From Przewalskia tangutica (Eukaryota > Streptophyta > Magnoliopsida > Solanales > Solanaceae), in contig CM056736.1 in the NCBI GenBank assembly GCA_029844215.1, positions 54,993,562 through 55,057,561 of the forward strand: DNA of 64,000 bases. Reading direction: 5' to 3'. Numbering within the stretch: position 1 is the first letter of the stretch; the number at the start of each line of letters is the position of its first letter. The notes below the pieces were generated by a model. It did no database searches. It was given only the letters and a program-made list of their open reading frames with translations, and was not told where the DNA came from. Below are positions 11,414 through 23,310 of this stretch, in pieces. A program made the position numbers and the translations under genes.

Positions 11414-11444
11414 CCTCCTTCGGGGGGCTGCGTTCATGCCGCAG
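11414..11444 (+). other. Twin hairpin with UUCG tetraloop (LTR 7901)
   Basis: CCTCC-TTCG-GGGGG is followed at once by CTGCG-TTCATGC-CGCAG. Both stems are intact. Confidence 0.65.
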
Positions 11445-12893
11445 GTTTAGGTACGCTGTTTGGTGATCGGCAGGTGTAGGACCGCCGAGTTTTTGGATAG
11501 CTCCTTCGCTCAGTGAGTTTATCTTTTTGGTATGAAGTTCTTTCGATGTGATTTTGTACGATTATGGGTACGGCGGCCTTGTCCGTCATAGTTCGATTTA
11601 ACTCTTGAGGTGCAGAATCATATGTGGGATTGGACTCATGTACGGTGTAGAGTCTTTTGTTATGTATATTATGGCAGCCTTGTCGTCTTTGCCCTTGCAC
11701 GTACGTTGGTTTTAAGAAAAAAAAAATGAGGTGTTATTTAATTTCCGCAGTTTACTTAGTTGTTAAGGTAGAAGGGTGCCCAGGTAGGGCACCAGTCACG
11801 GGCCCGGGGTTCGGGGTGTGACACTAAGTAAGATTTGGTTTAAATCAGTTATGGTGGAAATAGGGCTTCCAATCTCCTTAACTATCTACTTTTTCACGTG
11901 TTAATGCAATGCTAATGATTCTTCTTCTTATTAAGATAACAGGTTAACTAACCTGTCATCATATTCCGGTTAGGACATACGAGAGCTCAACCTTGTGCAG
12001 AAATCTTCTATATTTCTATGATAGATTTTATCATATAGGAGGATTAAAAACAATAACCTTAATACTACATAAGTATAAGGGTACTTTCGTCCACGATTTT
12101 AACCTATGTCTAAACAACTACATCATATTCAAATCTCCCCTCTTGGATTTCGATTCGAAATCATATAAGTGATGACAATTAATGGACAGTTAATTATCAA
12201 GCAATCAAAATAATATTGAATAGATCTTAATCTGCTGAAGAAGAAATCAATAATTATGCATTAACTATATGAAATAGTTTCAAGAAGATTCAATTGGAAA
12301 ACCCTACTAAAGTAATTAGCTCCTAAACATTCTCATGTCAAGAACTAATTCAATATCCAACATGAACTGAATTGAATATAAAGAAACGAAAAGAAAATAG
12401 TTAGAACTAGGTCTCTAATCTTGTAGCCTGCAAAAGTTGTGTTGTAATGTGAGATGATATGTGATAGGTCCTCCCCAAAATCTGTTCCAAAGGTTTATTT
12501 ATGTTGTCAAAAACGTGTGTCTTGGACCCTTTTGCCCCTGCCAATTCTATTTCGGATTGGAAATTCTCGCATCGGCACTGCGGTCCTGCAGAATGGCACC
12601 GCGGTGCCGAAAGTACTGCGGCTTCTCAGTAATTGTGGCACCGCGGTCTTGCAGTCCGACACCACGGTCCTGCGGTCTTTCGTTCTGATCTGTCAACTTT
12701 CGTCCTTTTTGCTTCGGGAGCTCATTTCCTGTCTTTTCTGTCCACTTTTAGCTTCTTTTTGCCATTTTACCATTTAGAACCGCTGCGACTCAAAATAAGG
12801 AAAAACAACTCTAACACTATACTAAACACAAACTAAATGAGTAAAATACTAACTAAAAATGACTAAAAAAGTGTATACAAAATATGCCTAACA

Positions 12894-13342
12894 TATATGG
12901 AGTATTTGAGACTGTTTTGGTTATATCCTTAGGTTTTGACTTATTATCGATATTGTTGACCTTGTGTGTGAATTGCGGATGTGTGTATTGACAGGGGAAG
13001 TGCTGCCCAATTTGTTTTATAAAAGAGAGTCATCATTCGATATATAACGTATACTAGTAATCATAGAGTTGATGGACATGTTATTATTGTTATAGGTTGA
13101 AGTACTAATTGAGACGAATTCTAATTATCAAGTTGGTATAGACGATAAGGTATGTTAAACTATCCCTTCTTTCTTTTTGACATGATTTACATAAATGAGT
13201 GTACATCGGACGTACATTGTGGTTAGCCTGTTTCTTATTTTATATTGTTCATGTTTATGAGTTTACTTCCGCTGGCTTTTCTCTGATGTTGTATCACTAG
13301 GTGCCGGGTAGGCACGACCACGCCCGAGGTCGGGTCGTGACA
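12894..13342 (+). repeat. Element A 5' LTR, 3' remnant
   Basis: Only the last part of a Tekay-type LTR remains, ending GGTCGTGACA at 13342 and followed by a primer site. It begins directly at the end of the minus-strand Athila LTR. The usual promoter, stem-loop and minisatellite sections are absent. AGGGGAAGTGCTGCCC at about 12993 marks the retained block. Confidence 0.75.
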
Positions 13343-13346
13343 AAAG

Positions 13347-13358
13347 TGGTATCAGAGC
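13347..13358 (+). other. Primer-binding site, tRNA-iMet (element A)
   Basis: TGGTATCAGAGC, complementary to the 3' end of initiator tRNA-Met, four bases after the LTR end. Confidence 0.9.
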
Positions 13359-13546
13359 AGTTAATCCTCGAAAAGTGTCTACAGCCGTATCTAGTAGAGT
13401 CTTGATTATCGGTGTGTTGTGCACCACAACTATAATCAGGAGGCTACAGGATATTTAAGATTGGTTTCCATTCTTTCACTCTAAGATCGTGCAATAGAGC
13501 CGTGTTATAGGTTGAACTCCCTCTGACATATTTTTATGTATCAGTT

Positions 13547-14840
13547 ATGCCTCCACGCAAGGCAACCGCGGCCCAGAAGGGCAAGGCAGCTGAGGGAGCT
13601 GCTAGTAGGACGCAGAGGGTTACGAGGGCACAGGCCCATTCTTTACCTGAGGTGATGTTTCGGACGGCGAGTTCCACGACGCCACCCAGAGTTGAGCGGC
13701 GATGGCGCCATCGAGACCGCGGTACCTGAGCCTCCAGTTACACAACTTGGAGTAGAGGATATGGGTTACAAGGAGATGGCCCAGTTATTAGCCAAGATCG
13801 TGGCGAGGCAGTAGGACAAACGGGAAACAGAGGTCCCGGTTGTACCCATAGTTCCCCCCAGATCTGATAGCTTGAGACTTCAGGACTTTTTGAGTTGCAG
13901 CCCACCAGAGTTCTATGGGTCGAGGACTGAGGATGATCCTCAGGAGTTTATCCGACAGTTGCAGCAGATCATGAGAGTGATCAAGGCCTCGGAGACAGAG
14001 TCGGTAGTATTGGGTTCACATCGGCTGCGTGATACTGCAGTTGACTGGTTTGATTCGTGGGAACTGTCTCGGGGGGAGCATGCGCTTCCAGCTATTTGGG
14101 ACGAGTTCTCAGAGGCATTTCATAGCCATTTCTTGCCTCCGCAGATGAGGAGAGCTCGGGCCGATAGATTTCTGACGTTGAGACAGAGCGGGCGGACGGT
14201 CCGGGAGTACAACGTAGAGTTTGACTCATTGGCTTGGTACGTCCCCACTCTAGTGGCAGACATGGATGATAGAGTGCACCGCTATGTCAAAGGGCTCGAT
14301 GATTACTTAGCAGAGGGTTGCTCGGGAGTAACTCTTCAGTCGGGCATGGACATTGCCCGCATGCAGACTTATGCACTTGGGTGTGAGGAATGTAGGGGCC
14401 GACGAATTGATAGATACCAGCAGAAGAGGGCCAGGAAAGCAGGGCCCTCTGGTAGTTTTCGAGGCGGACGACCTCAGCAGCAGACTGTATTTGCACCTCA
14501 GCCGGTTCAGATCGCTCCTCCACCGTCTTCCGGACGTCCGGGGTATTCGGAGCGTCGTGGCCCAGTGGCTTCGGCTTCGAGGAAGCAGTGATGCTACCCG
14601 ATCGAGACCACCCCCCTCTCGGTGTGGTCGATGTGGTAGATCCTATTTCGGGAGTTGTGGTAATACTGTGGGGCCTTGCTACACTTGTGGCGGCAGGTCA
14701 TATTTCGAGGACCGTCCACCAGAGGCGGCAGATGGTAGGGTTCACCTACTGGTCATTCGCCGGTCTTCATATCCTACTTACTCGCCCGAGGCGTGGTACT
14801 CATGGGCGGCAGGTCGCGGCAGGTCGTGGCAAGAGTCCTA
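13547..14840 (+). pseudogene. gag: Element A gag (Tekay-like), frameshifted
   Basis: The ATG at 13547 opens MPPRKAT, shared with element E and, on the minus strand, B. The N-terminal frame ends at 13729, and the linker to the capsid (GYKEMAQLLAKIVAR) lies in another frame with a stop near 13812. The capsid domain is open from 13872 to 14591: PPEFYGSRTE, DPQEFIRQLQQI, LRDTAVDWF, WDEFSEAFHSHFLPP, TVREYNVEFD and VHRYVKGLDDYL. An Arg/Gln-rich nucleocapsid follows. The zinc-knuckle remnant CYTCGG is at about 14678-14695 in a shifted frame, and its His and last Cys are lost. Gag would assemble the particle; this copy cannot make a full-length protein. Confidence 0.88.
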
Positions 14841-14879
14841 GTTCCGGTCCTCGTAACCGTATTTATGCTATGTCCCAAA

Positions 14880-17045
14880 TATCGTGACCGTGAGGCGTCA
14901 CGGATGTCGTCACGAGTATATTATTGGTTTCATGTTACGATATGCTTTGATAGATCCAGTTCTACCTTGTCCTATATATCTCCTCATATTCTTTGGTAGA
15001 ATAGGGATAGAGCCCGAGTCCATAAAACCTTGAGGTGGCTACGCCAAAGAGGTGATTCGGTGGTAGCTGAGCGGGTATATAAGGCTTGCCCAGTGACTAT
15101 ATACAGTCGTCAGACCCTAGCCTACTTGATAGAGTTGGATATGACGGACTTTGATGTGATTATGGGTATAGATTGGCTAGCGTCCTGCTATGCCAATGTG
15201 GATTGTAGAGAGAGATTGGTACGGTTCCAGTTTCCTGGGGAGCCGGTTATCGAGTGGAAGGGGAATACTGCGTCGCCGAGGGGTAGGTTTATTTCTTACC
15301 TCAAGGCTAGGAAAATGGTGCAGAAGGGGTATATCTACCATATTGTTCGGGTATTCGATACTGAGGCCAAGATACCAGACTTTCAGTCAGTTCCGGTTGT
15401 CAGAGAGTTTCCAGACGTATTCCCAGACGATCTCCCGGGTATCCCTCCTGAGAGGGAGATTGAGTTTTGCATTGATATGTCGCCAGACACTCGACCCATA
15501 TCTATTCCACCATACAGGATGACACCTGCTGAGTTGAGGGAGTTGAAGGACCAGCTGAAGGATTTGCTGGAAAAAGGCTTTATCAGGCCTAGTGTTTCTC
15601 CCTGGGTGGCACCGATTTTATTTGTAAAGAAAAAGGATGGGACGCCAGCAGATGTGTGTTGATTCTGCAATCGAATAAGGTAACTATCAAGAAGCAGTTT
15701 CTTCCCCGTGATTGATGATTTGTTTGACCAGTTGCAGGGTGCGAGGTGTTTCTCCAAGATAGACCTGTGGCCTGGTTATCATCAGGTGCGAGTTAGAGAG
15801 GCAGATATTCCAAAGACTGCATTCAGGACCGGGTATGGGCACTATGAGTTCAGGGTGATGTCTTTCGGGTTGACCAACGCCCCAGCAATATTCATGGATT
15901 TGATGAACCAGGTGTTCAAGCCATTCTTGGATATGTTCGTTATAGTATTCATTGATGATATCCTGGTTTATTCGCGCACAGAGCAGGAGCATGCAGATCA
16001 TTTGAGGGCGGTATTGAGAGTCCTCCGGGACCGGCAGTTGTATGCCAAGTTCTCGAAATACGAGTTTTGGTTGGCTTCAGTGGCTTTCTTAGGGCATGTT
16101 ATCGAGGCCGATGGTATTCGAGTTGATACATCAAAGATTGAGGCGGTCAAGACTTGGCCTATACCCACTACACCGACGGAGGTGCGCAGCTTTTTGGGCC
16201 TTGCGGGGTATTATTGAAGATTTGTGGAGAAGTTTGCTTCCATTTCAGCACCTTTGACTAGGCTGACCCGTAGCGGCTATGTTCCGTGGGCGGATGCTTG
16301 TGAGGAGAGCTTCCGCCATCAAGGAGAAATTGACGACCGCCCCAGTTCTTACTCTTCCAGAGGGTTTAGACGGATATGTGGTTTATTGTGATGCGTCGGG
16401 TGTCGGGCTCAGCGCTGATGCAAAGATGATAATGTTATAGCTTACGATCTCGGCACCAGTGAAACATGAGAAGAACTACCCCACACATGACTTAGAGTTG
16501 TCAGCAGTGATTCATGCCTCAAGATCCGAGACATTATTTATATGGAGTTCATGTGGATATTTACACAGACCACAAGAGCCTCCAGTATATCTTCAGCCAG
16601 AGGGAGCTGAACTTGCGGCAGAGACGGTGGTTAGAGCTACTTAAGGATTATGATGTCGATATCCTATACCACCCAGGGAAGGCCAATGTAGTTGCAGATG
16701 CCCTTAGTCGCAGATCGATGGGTAGTCTGTCAGATGTGCAGCCAGAGAAAAGGGGCATGGTCCGCGAGTTACATCAGCTAGCGAGCCTTGGGGTTCGTTT
16801 GGTCGGTTCTGATAGTAGTGGGGTTCGGGTTCGAGAGATTGCCGAGTCGTCCATTGTCGAGGAGGTGAAGAGGCGACAGTATAAGGATCCGATTATGGTA
16901 CGGTATCGAGATACGGCTCTTTGAGAGGAGAATAGTCTATTTGAGGTAGCACCTGATGGGGTGCTAAGATTTGAGAGCAGGTTATGTGTTCCCGATGTAG
17001 CAGGACTTCGTCAGCAGATTCTGGGGGAGGCACACAGTGCTCGTA
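14880..17045 (+). pseudogene. pol: Element A pol: protease, RT, RNase H, start of integrase
   Basis: Protease: the active-site loop near 14946-14970 is frame-broken by what looks like one missing G (family form D-P-G-S-T). RT: the frame 15030-15662 covers DFDVIMGIDWL through PAELRELKDQL and LFVKKKDG, then a frameshift at about 15655. The frame 15708-16217 continues with FSKIDL, the catalytic F-I-D-D at 15948-15959 and FLGLAGYY. Stops and shifts follow. RNase H: YCDASG near 16385, YTDHKSLQYIF near 16560, ILYHPGKANVVADALSR near 16660. The integrase N-terminus reaches GEAHSA at about 17045 and stops abruptly where minus-strand gag begins. No chromodomain, purine tract or 3' LTR. Confidence 0.88.
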
Positions 17046-18074
17046 TAACATCCATGTTCCCCCGAAAACCTGAAACCTTGGAGCCCTGACCTGCTCCTGA
17101 ACATCCCGAATGTCCTGAAGACCGTGGAGGAGCACTCTGTACCGGTTGAGGTACATATCCAGTCTGCTGCTGAGGCTGTCTGCCTCGAAAGTTACCAAAG
17201 GACCCTGCTGTCTTGGACCTCTTCTGCTGATCTTGGTCATTCCGTCGACCTCTACGTTCCTCCGTCTGCTGCGCATAAGCCTGGATGCGGGCAATGCCCA
17301 TGCCTGGCTGAAGAGCTACTCCTATACAACCCTCTGCTAGATAATCGTCAAGTCCTGTGACATATCGGTGCACTCTATCATCCATGTCTGCCACTAGAGT
17401 GGGGACGTACCAAGCCAATGAGTCAAACTCTACATTGTACTCCCGAACCGTCCGCCCGTTCTGCCTCAACATCAAAAATCTATCGGCCCGAGCTCTCCTC
17501 ATCTGCGGAGGCAAGAAATGGCTAAGAAAAGCCTCTGAGAACTCGTCCCAAACAGCTGGAAGCGCATGCTCCCCTCGGGACAGTTCCCATGAATCAACCA
17601 GTCGACTGCAGTATCACGCAGCCGATGTAAACCCAATACCACCGACTCTGTATCCGAGGCCTTGATCACTCTCATGATCCGCTGCAACTGTCGAATAAAC
17701 TCTTGAGGATCTTCCTCAGTTCTCGATCCATAGAACTCGCATCGCAACTCAAAAGTCCCGGCCTCAAACTATCGGCTGGGGTGTACCACGCACACCACCG
17801 GCCGTGGTTCGCCTCATGCTCGCTACAATCCTAGCTAGTAATCGGGCCATCTTTGTAATCCATATCCTCGCTCGGTCGTGGAACCGAGGCTCGATATCAT
17901 GGCCTCGTGAGAATCGCTGCCGTGTGCTAAACTCGCTGGGTCAAGGCGGCGGAACTCCCCGTATGAAGTACCACCGTGTAATGATTGGGCTCGTGCTCGA
18001 TAACCTCTCGGTTTCTACTCGCAGCCTCCTCGCCGCTTGCCCTTCTGGGCCCTGGTTGCCTTGTGTAGAGGCAT
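17046..18074 (-). pseudogene. gag: Element B gag (Tekay-like), minus strand
   Basis: On the minus strand the start ATG is at 18074-18072. The N-terminus is badly frameshifted (18074-17765). Capsid pieces are open at 17747-17499 (EFYGSRTEEDPQEFIRQ, ending in a frameshift) and 17514-17011 (PPQMRRARADRFLMLR, YNVEFDSLAWYVPTL, VHRYVTGLDDYL, Arg/Gln-rich nucleocapsid). It ends at about 17046 before the zinc knuckles, against element A integrase. Its gag differs at many positions from A's, so B is a separate old copy and not a mirror of A. The context is the 5' end of a minus-strand element: LTR, primer site, gag. Confidence 0.85.
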
Positions 18075-18264
18075 AACTGGTACATAAGAATACGTCAGAG
18101 GGAGTCCAACTTATCACACAGCTCTAAGGCACGATCTCAGAGTGAGAAGAATGGAAACCAATCCTAAATATCCTGCAGCCTCCTGATTATAGGTGTGGTG
18201 CGCAACACGCCGATAATCAAGACTCTACTAGATACGGTCTGTAGACACTTTCTGAGGACTAACA

Positions 18265-18276
18265 ACTCTGATAACA
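18265..18276 (-). other. Degenerate primer-binding site of element B
   Basis: It reads TGTTATCAGAGT on the minus strand, two mismatches from TGGTATCAGAGC, just inside the LTR end at 18281. Confidence 0.7.
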
Positions 18277-18280
18277 CTTT

Positions 18281-19224
18281 TGTCACGACCCGACCTCGGG
18301 CCCGCGACTGGTGCCTTACCCCGGGCACCCTAGTGATAAAACATCAGAGAAAATCAGCGGAAATAAAAACTTATAGACATGAAACAATATGAAATAAGAA
18401 ACAGGCTAACCAAAACGATCACCTTTCTGCATATATATAAAACCCGAACAGTTACATCCTTTACAGGCCCAACTCACAACAGTACTACAAACCTCTAAGA
18501 GTTTTTATAACAACTATGACGGGACAGGGCCCCACCATACCCCTGAATATACAAGAACCTACAATCTCAGGGAATCATACCAAAAGATAAGCCTCCGGAG
18601 AAACGGAGCTTTCCAAATACGCAGAACCGTGATCCTATGAGCGAGGGTCAACAACCGGTGTACCTCTACCTGCGCAGATGAACGCATTTCAAGGAGGTCA
18701 AGCATAACAGTACCAAGTATGTGAAATCAAAATATCAGATTGAAATCATAACAGTCTATATAAAACAGGAGACATGTATGATAACCAAACTACAATACAC
18801 AATATATAAGCAGTCATGTCAAGTCAGGGACTCACGCCCTCAAAGTCATCACTCAAATATAACCATGGGTCTCACACCCGCAATATCAATCATGCCCGTG
18901 GAATACCTTCCTCACTGCCGGCAGTCTATGATATAATAAAACCAAGGATTACACATGAACACCAGGTCCCACCTGTGTCATAAAACCGTACGGGGCAAGT
19001 ACGAAGGCATAGCTACCAGAATCAGCCTACATCATCAACTGACCGGGGCAAGTACGAAAGCCAGCTACCAGAACCTACCGTACCAACTATGCTATAAAAC
19101 TGACCGGGGCAAGTACGAAGGCATAACTACCAGAACCAGCATGTGTCGCGCATCCGACCGGGGCAAGTACGAAAGCCAACTACCAGATCCGCCTGCGTCA
19201 CCAACCTCACTCCACCTGCGTCAC
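18281..19224 (-). repeat. Element B 5' LTR, 3' part
   Basis: Minus-strand LTR whose CA end lies at 18281 (plus reads TGTCACGACCCG). Its first 200 bases are nearly identical to the LTR at 60481. It contains short ACCGGGGCAAGTACGAA repeats (about 19000-19190) and stops where a plus-strand LTR begins. A possible continuation of the same LTR is at 53227-53916. Confidence 0.8.
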
Positions 19225-19560
19225 TGTTACACCCCGGAAATTCCAGGATATGTTTATAAGAATGTACGTAAGAACTCAAAATGTTAAGATTTGAGACGAA
19301 TAAAAATTTATCGGAATTATGGAATTGTCGGAAAACGAAATATTGCGACGAATGGGAGGGCGACACGTGTCACCCCCCTTACTTTGCCTTGGACGAAATA
19401 TACATGGGTAAAATGGTCATTTGACCAATGTTAGGATGAACAAGTCTTGCAAAGACTTAAGCTTGACATTGTTGACTAAAGTCCAAGGGCCACTTGGGCT
19501 TGATCTTTGTGAAATGCATCCAAGCCACCCATTTGTTTTAATCGTAACCCTTCCCTGTGC

Positions 19561-19568
19561 TATATAAG
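19561..19568 (+). promoter_or_regulatory. TATA-like box, F LTR
   Basis: TATATAAG is 336 bases into the LTR, the same offset as in the two C LTRs (25289 and 44176). Confidence 0.5.
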
Positions 19569-20252
19569 CTTACTAGTAGCAAGACTAGTTCCCACACTTA
19601 GTCATATTTCAAGAAAATGGAAAGAAACTCTATGGAGCTCTCGGGTTTGGTGAAGATCAAGAAGAAGAAAATTTCGTTTGTTGTCCAATAATCCCCATAC
19701 TTTAAACCAAGGTTCCTAAGAGTATTATAAGGTTATCTCAATAGAAAGATCCCGGAAAAATGACGTTTTCGTATTAGTCGCAAGGCGAAAACCTAAGGAG
19801 TTCTTCATAAGCTTCTAAGGGTTGCTTGGAGTGGATTGGAACGTCGAAAGGAGGAGCTAAAGTTGCTAAGGATCAACTTGTAATCTTGGATCATATTTGG
19901 GCTAAGTGAGGTAATAATCTTCGTCTTACTTTTGTAATTGAAGATTCCATGTTATGATAAGTTAGAAATGATCATGTGATATGTGTTATGAAGATTGATA
20001 AGTGTTATGGAAGTTTAGGAGCTCAAATCCAAAAATGACAAGTTGAGTCATTTGAAATTGAATTACATTTTGGTCGATAATTAGAATCGTCGCATATTAC
20101 CTACTTGAATATTGTAGTAGTTATAATAAATTGCGGCTTGATAACATGTTATACTAAACAACTTGAATTGAAAAGGAAATTGGAAAGGTTGATATGTTGT
20201 TACACCTTTGGCCGAATTGACATTTGTAGTTTGGCTAGTTTGATATAAATAT

Positions 20253-20439
20253 GGGGCGGAATTTTACACGTCTTGTAGGCGTGTAATCCCCTATTGTTAA
20301 CTTCATTGTTGAGCCTTAAATGTGGCGTGTTTGGTTATTGAATTCGGCCTTGAAAAAGGTGGCAAAGTATGTAGAAACAAAGGAAGTGCTGTCCGATTTT
20401 TCGTAGAATTTAGTGACTTTGCACTTGGAATATTCTACG
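20253..20439 (+). other. Conserved stem-loops SL1 and SL2 (F LTR)
   Basis: SL1 is 20253-20291 (TTACACG/CGTGTAA inside GGGG/CCCC). SL2 is 20402-20439 (CGTAGAAT/ATTCTACG). Confidence 0.7.
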
Positions 20440-21106
20440 TTTGAAACTAGAAGTTAATAGACGTATTATGATCATTATAGGTTGACATACTACGTACAGC
20501 GTATTGGACTTAGCAAGTGGATTGAACCGAAGAGGTATGTGGAACTTTCTTATCTCTTGAGCATGAGTAGTTGTAACTATGTAGTACGGTAGACGTACGA
20601 GATTTTGACAATCTACTCCATTTGATATCCTTGGCTTATTTTAAGAATGTCCAAGTTGGTTGAGTTAGGGAATTAACTCACTTGTTTAAAAATATTAAGG
20701 ATATCTTGGTTTCTAAAATTTAAGGGACTTGAAGTATTTTAAAAGTATATGATACTTGTTTCGTTTTAAAAGTATAAGTCCCTTGGATATAAGAAAGAAT
20801 GAAATTGTCTAAAGCATAAAACTAGTATAACAGCTTTATGGGAAGTTGGTTATAATAGCTTTATGGAAAGTTAAAAAGAGTGGTTTACTCTAAGTAATGT
20901 AAGTATGATAAATGACTTGAAATAATGAAAGACAAATTGATTTGAAGGCATCAATTGCTTAAGGTTTTTAAAAGAAAGAAGTCACTTGATTTAGAAGCCT
21001 AAATGTATTTCTAAAAGGTATTGTGACATGTCTCCAACTTTATTTTTAGACTTATGATTTCATTACAGTACTTTCAGCTCCACATATTTGGTACATGTTG
21101 TACTGA

Positions 21107-21137
21107 CCTCCTTCGGGGGGCTGCGTTCATGCCGCAG
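21107..21137 (+). other. Twin hairpin with UUCG tetraloop (F LTR)
   Basis: Sequence identical to the twin hairpin at 11414: CCTCC-TTCG-GGGGG, then CTGCG-TTCATGC-CGCAG. Confidence 0.65.
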
Positions 21138-21523
21138 GTAGAGTATACAGGTTGCTGATCCTCACTCTTAGGATCACTGTTCAGCTGTTGGGAAACTCCA
21201 TTACTCCGGAGGCTTATCCCTGGTTCAGATCCCTGGTATGGTCAGTTGTTGTATATTCAGGGGTATGGCGGGGCCTTGTCCCGTCACAGTGTTATTCTTA
21301 GAGGTCTGTAGTCACATTGTGGATTGGGTTTTTAAGAACAAAGATGTACTGATTTATTTTGGGTATGTATATTTTACGGAAGGTGGCCTTATCGGCTAAC
21401 CTGTTGATATTTTTTTGTGTTAGTATTTATGAGTTTTATATGTTCCGCTGCTATTCTCTGATGTATACCTGTAAGGGTGCCTGTAGGGCACGATCGCGAG
21501 CCGGGGTTGGGTCGTGACAAAAG

Positions 21524-21535
21524 TGGTATCAGAGC
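21524..21535 (+). other. Primer-binding site, tRNA-iMet (F plus arm)
   Basis: TGGTATCAGAGC, four bases after the LTR end. Confidence 0.9.
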
Positions 21536-23298
21536 AGTTAGTCCTCGGAAAGTGTCTACAGACCGTGTCTAGTAGAGTCTTGGTTATCGGTGTGTTTTGC
21601 ACCACATCTATAACCAGGAGGCTGCAAGACATTTAGGATTGGGTTCCATTCTTCTCACTCTGAGATCGTGCGATAGAGCTGTGTGGTTAGGGTCGTCTCT
21701 CCCTAACAAGTTATGTTGATTGCAGTTACGAGAAAGACAACAGTGACCCAGGAAAGATTATGTGGATTGCGTATCCAGGTTGGTAATATTTATAGTATAG
21801 TTTGTATTGTGACATACAACTATACAGATTTATGTATGAGGGTCACATATGGGTTGCCTAGAATGATTTTAGATTACCAGGAATTGGTAAGGACTAAATA
21901 AATACCGGGAAGGTATGAAACAGTTTAATGAACTCTCATCAAGGTTTTACGTACTAATTTGAGATAATTAGGAGATGATGAGTTGTCTGAGAAGGTAATG
22001 GAAGACTATGTTAATAGATTAAGCTAACGGTATGATTAAGAGAATGGTACGGATGAGACCCGTATGGAGTAAGTATGGTTGTTGTGATCAAGACAACACG
22101 ATTATAATATTATGAGAAGTTATTGTACCCGGTTACGGGGGGACTGATAAGGTAGGCTTGGAGCATGGAAATTGCGAGCCTAAGAATGTTGATAACCGCC
22201 GAGACCTTGGCATACACGAAGCAAACTAGTCCATACTCCTAATGACCTTAAAGTCTGTCGTATCTAGCTCTACTAGATATGCTAGGGTCTGATGACTATA
22301 TCGTCACCGGAAAATTCTTATATACCCGCCCAGCTACCACCCAAACACTCACGGGTGTAGCTACCTCGAAAGGTTCTTATGGATTCAGACTCTATTCCTC
22401 TACACTTGGTTGCTCTCTTTCTTACTAGTCGTACTCTTTCCGTACTCCCAAACTTATTCCAGCATACGTACATAACCTCCATCCTGATTCTGGCCTCCAA
22501 TATTTGGAGATACTATATCGAACAATATAAGGCCATTTCCGGCTCTCACGACCCGGTTCCGGTGGAACGCATCCACGAACCCGTAAAACAATTTACTAGA
22601 CTTGGGCCTTTCACCCTCGTGACCCTGTCACGTAGCGGGACTACTACCAACTGATCCCACCCCATAAACGGGTACACTAACTTCTCATAATACCATAATC
22701 GTGTTGTCTTGATCACAACAACCATTACTTACTCCATACAGATCTCATTCGTACAATTCTCTTACGCATACCACGTAGCTTAATCTATCCATATAGTCTT
22801 CCATCAAGTATCTTAATCATGACTTCTTAAGGTTTCAATACCCTTTTAGACGGCTCATCATCTCCTAACTAATTCAAATTAGCACATAAACCTTGATGAA
22901 AATTCATTAAGTTGTTTCATACCTTCCCGACATCTAGTTAGTCCTTACCAATTCTTGGTAATCCAAAATCATTCTAGGCATCAAGCGTTAGACCCTCATA
23001 CATAAATCCGTATAGCTGTATGTCATATACCAATTATACTACAATTATTACCAACCTGGATACGCAATCCACATAATCATTCCTGGGTCACTGCTGCCTT
23101 TCTCGTAGCTGCAATCAACATAACTCGTTAGGGAGAAACGGCCCTAACAACACAGCTCTATCGCACGATCTCAGAGTGAGAAGAATGGAAACCAATCCTA
23201 AATGTCCTGCAGCCTCCTGGTTATAGATGTGGTGCACAACACACTGATAACCAAGACTCTACTAGACACAGTTTGTAGACATTTTTCGAGGACTAACT
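21536..23298. mobile_element. Element F internal region: inverted pair of short non-autonomous copies
   Basis: The plus arm (21536 to about 22225) has a leader, a roughly 430-base non-gag stretch (TTATGTTGATTGCAG onward) and a piece of 3' UTR. The minus arm (about 22330-23298) carries the same in reverse order. The arms are clearly homologous but differ at roughly one base in eight by eye, so they are not a foldback read. There is no gag or pol; the longest frame (21713-21901) has no recognisable domain. Neither arm has a purine tract or 3' LTR. The join is at about 22225-22330. Confidence 0.75.
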
Positions 23299-23310
23299 GC
23301 TCTGATACCA
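23299..23310 (-). other. Primer-binding site, tRNA-iMet (F minus arm)
   Basis: TGGTATCAGAGC on the minus strand, four bases from the LTR end at 23315. Confidence 0.9.

Larger units (their letters stand above)
7901..11823 (+). mobile_element. Tekay-type solo LTR (3.9 kb), target duplication CTAAG
   Basis: It begins TGTTACACCCCG, ends GGGGTGTGACA and is flanked by CTAAG at 7896-7900 and 11824-11828. No primer site or purine tract is attached, so this is a solo LTR left by LTR-LTR recombination. Inside are a TATA-like box, two conserved stem-loops, an ordered minisatellite, a GC-rich repeat and a UUCG hairpin, listed separately. The short ORFs in it have no recognisable product. Confidence 0.92.
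7705..12893 (-). repeat. Athila 5' LTR, minus strand, interrupted
   Basis: The LTR proper is 7705-7900 plus 11829-12893 (about 1.26 kb); the rest is an inserted solo LTR with its target duplication. On the minus strand it starts TGTTAGGCATATTTTGTATA at 12893 and ends GACTAACA at 7705, next to the primer site. The start matches the plus-strand Athila LTR at 5614. GC-rich dyads recur at about 12560-12690. Confidence 0.85.
19225..21519 (+). repeat. Element F left LTR (plus strand)
   Basis: TGTTACACCCCG to GGTCGTGACA, 2.3 kb, followed by a primer site. It is about 0.5 kb shorter than the C LTRs of similar sequence because the minisatellite section is deleted near 21030. TATA-like TATATAAG is at 19561. 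Confidence 0.88.
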
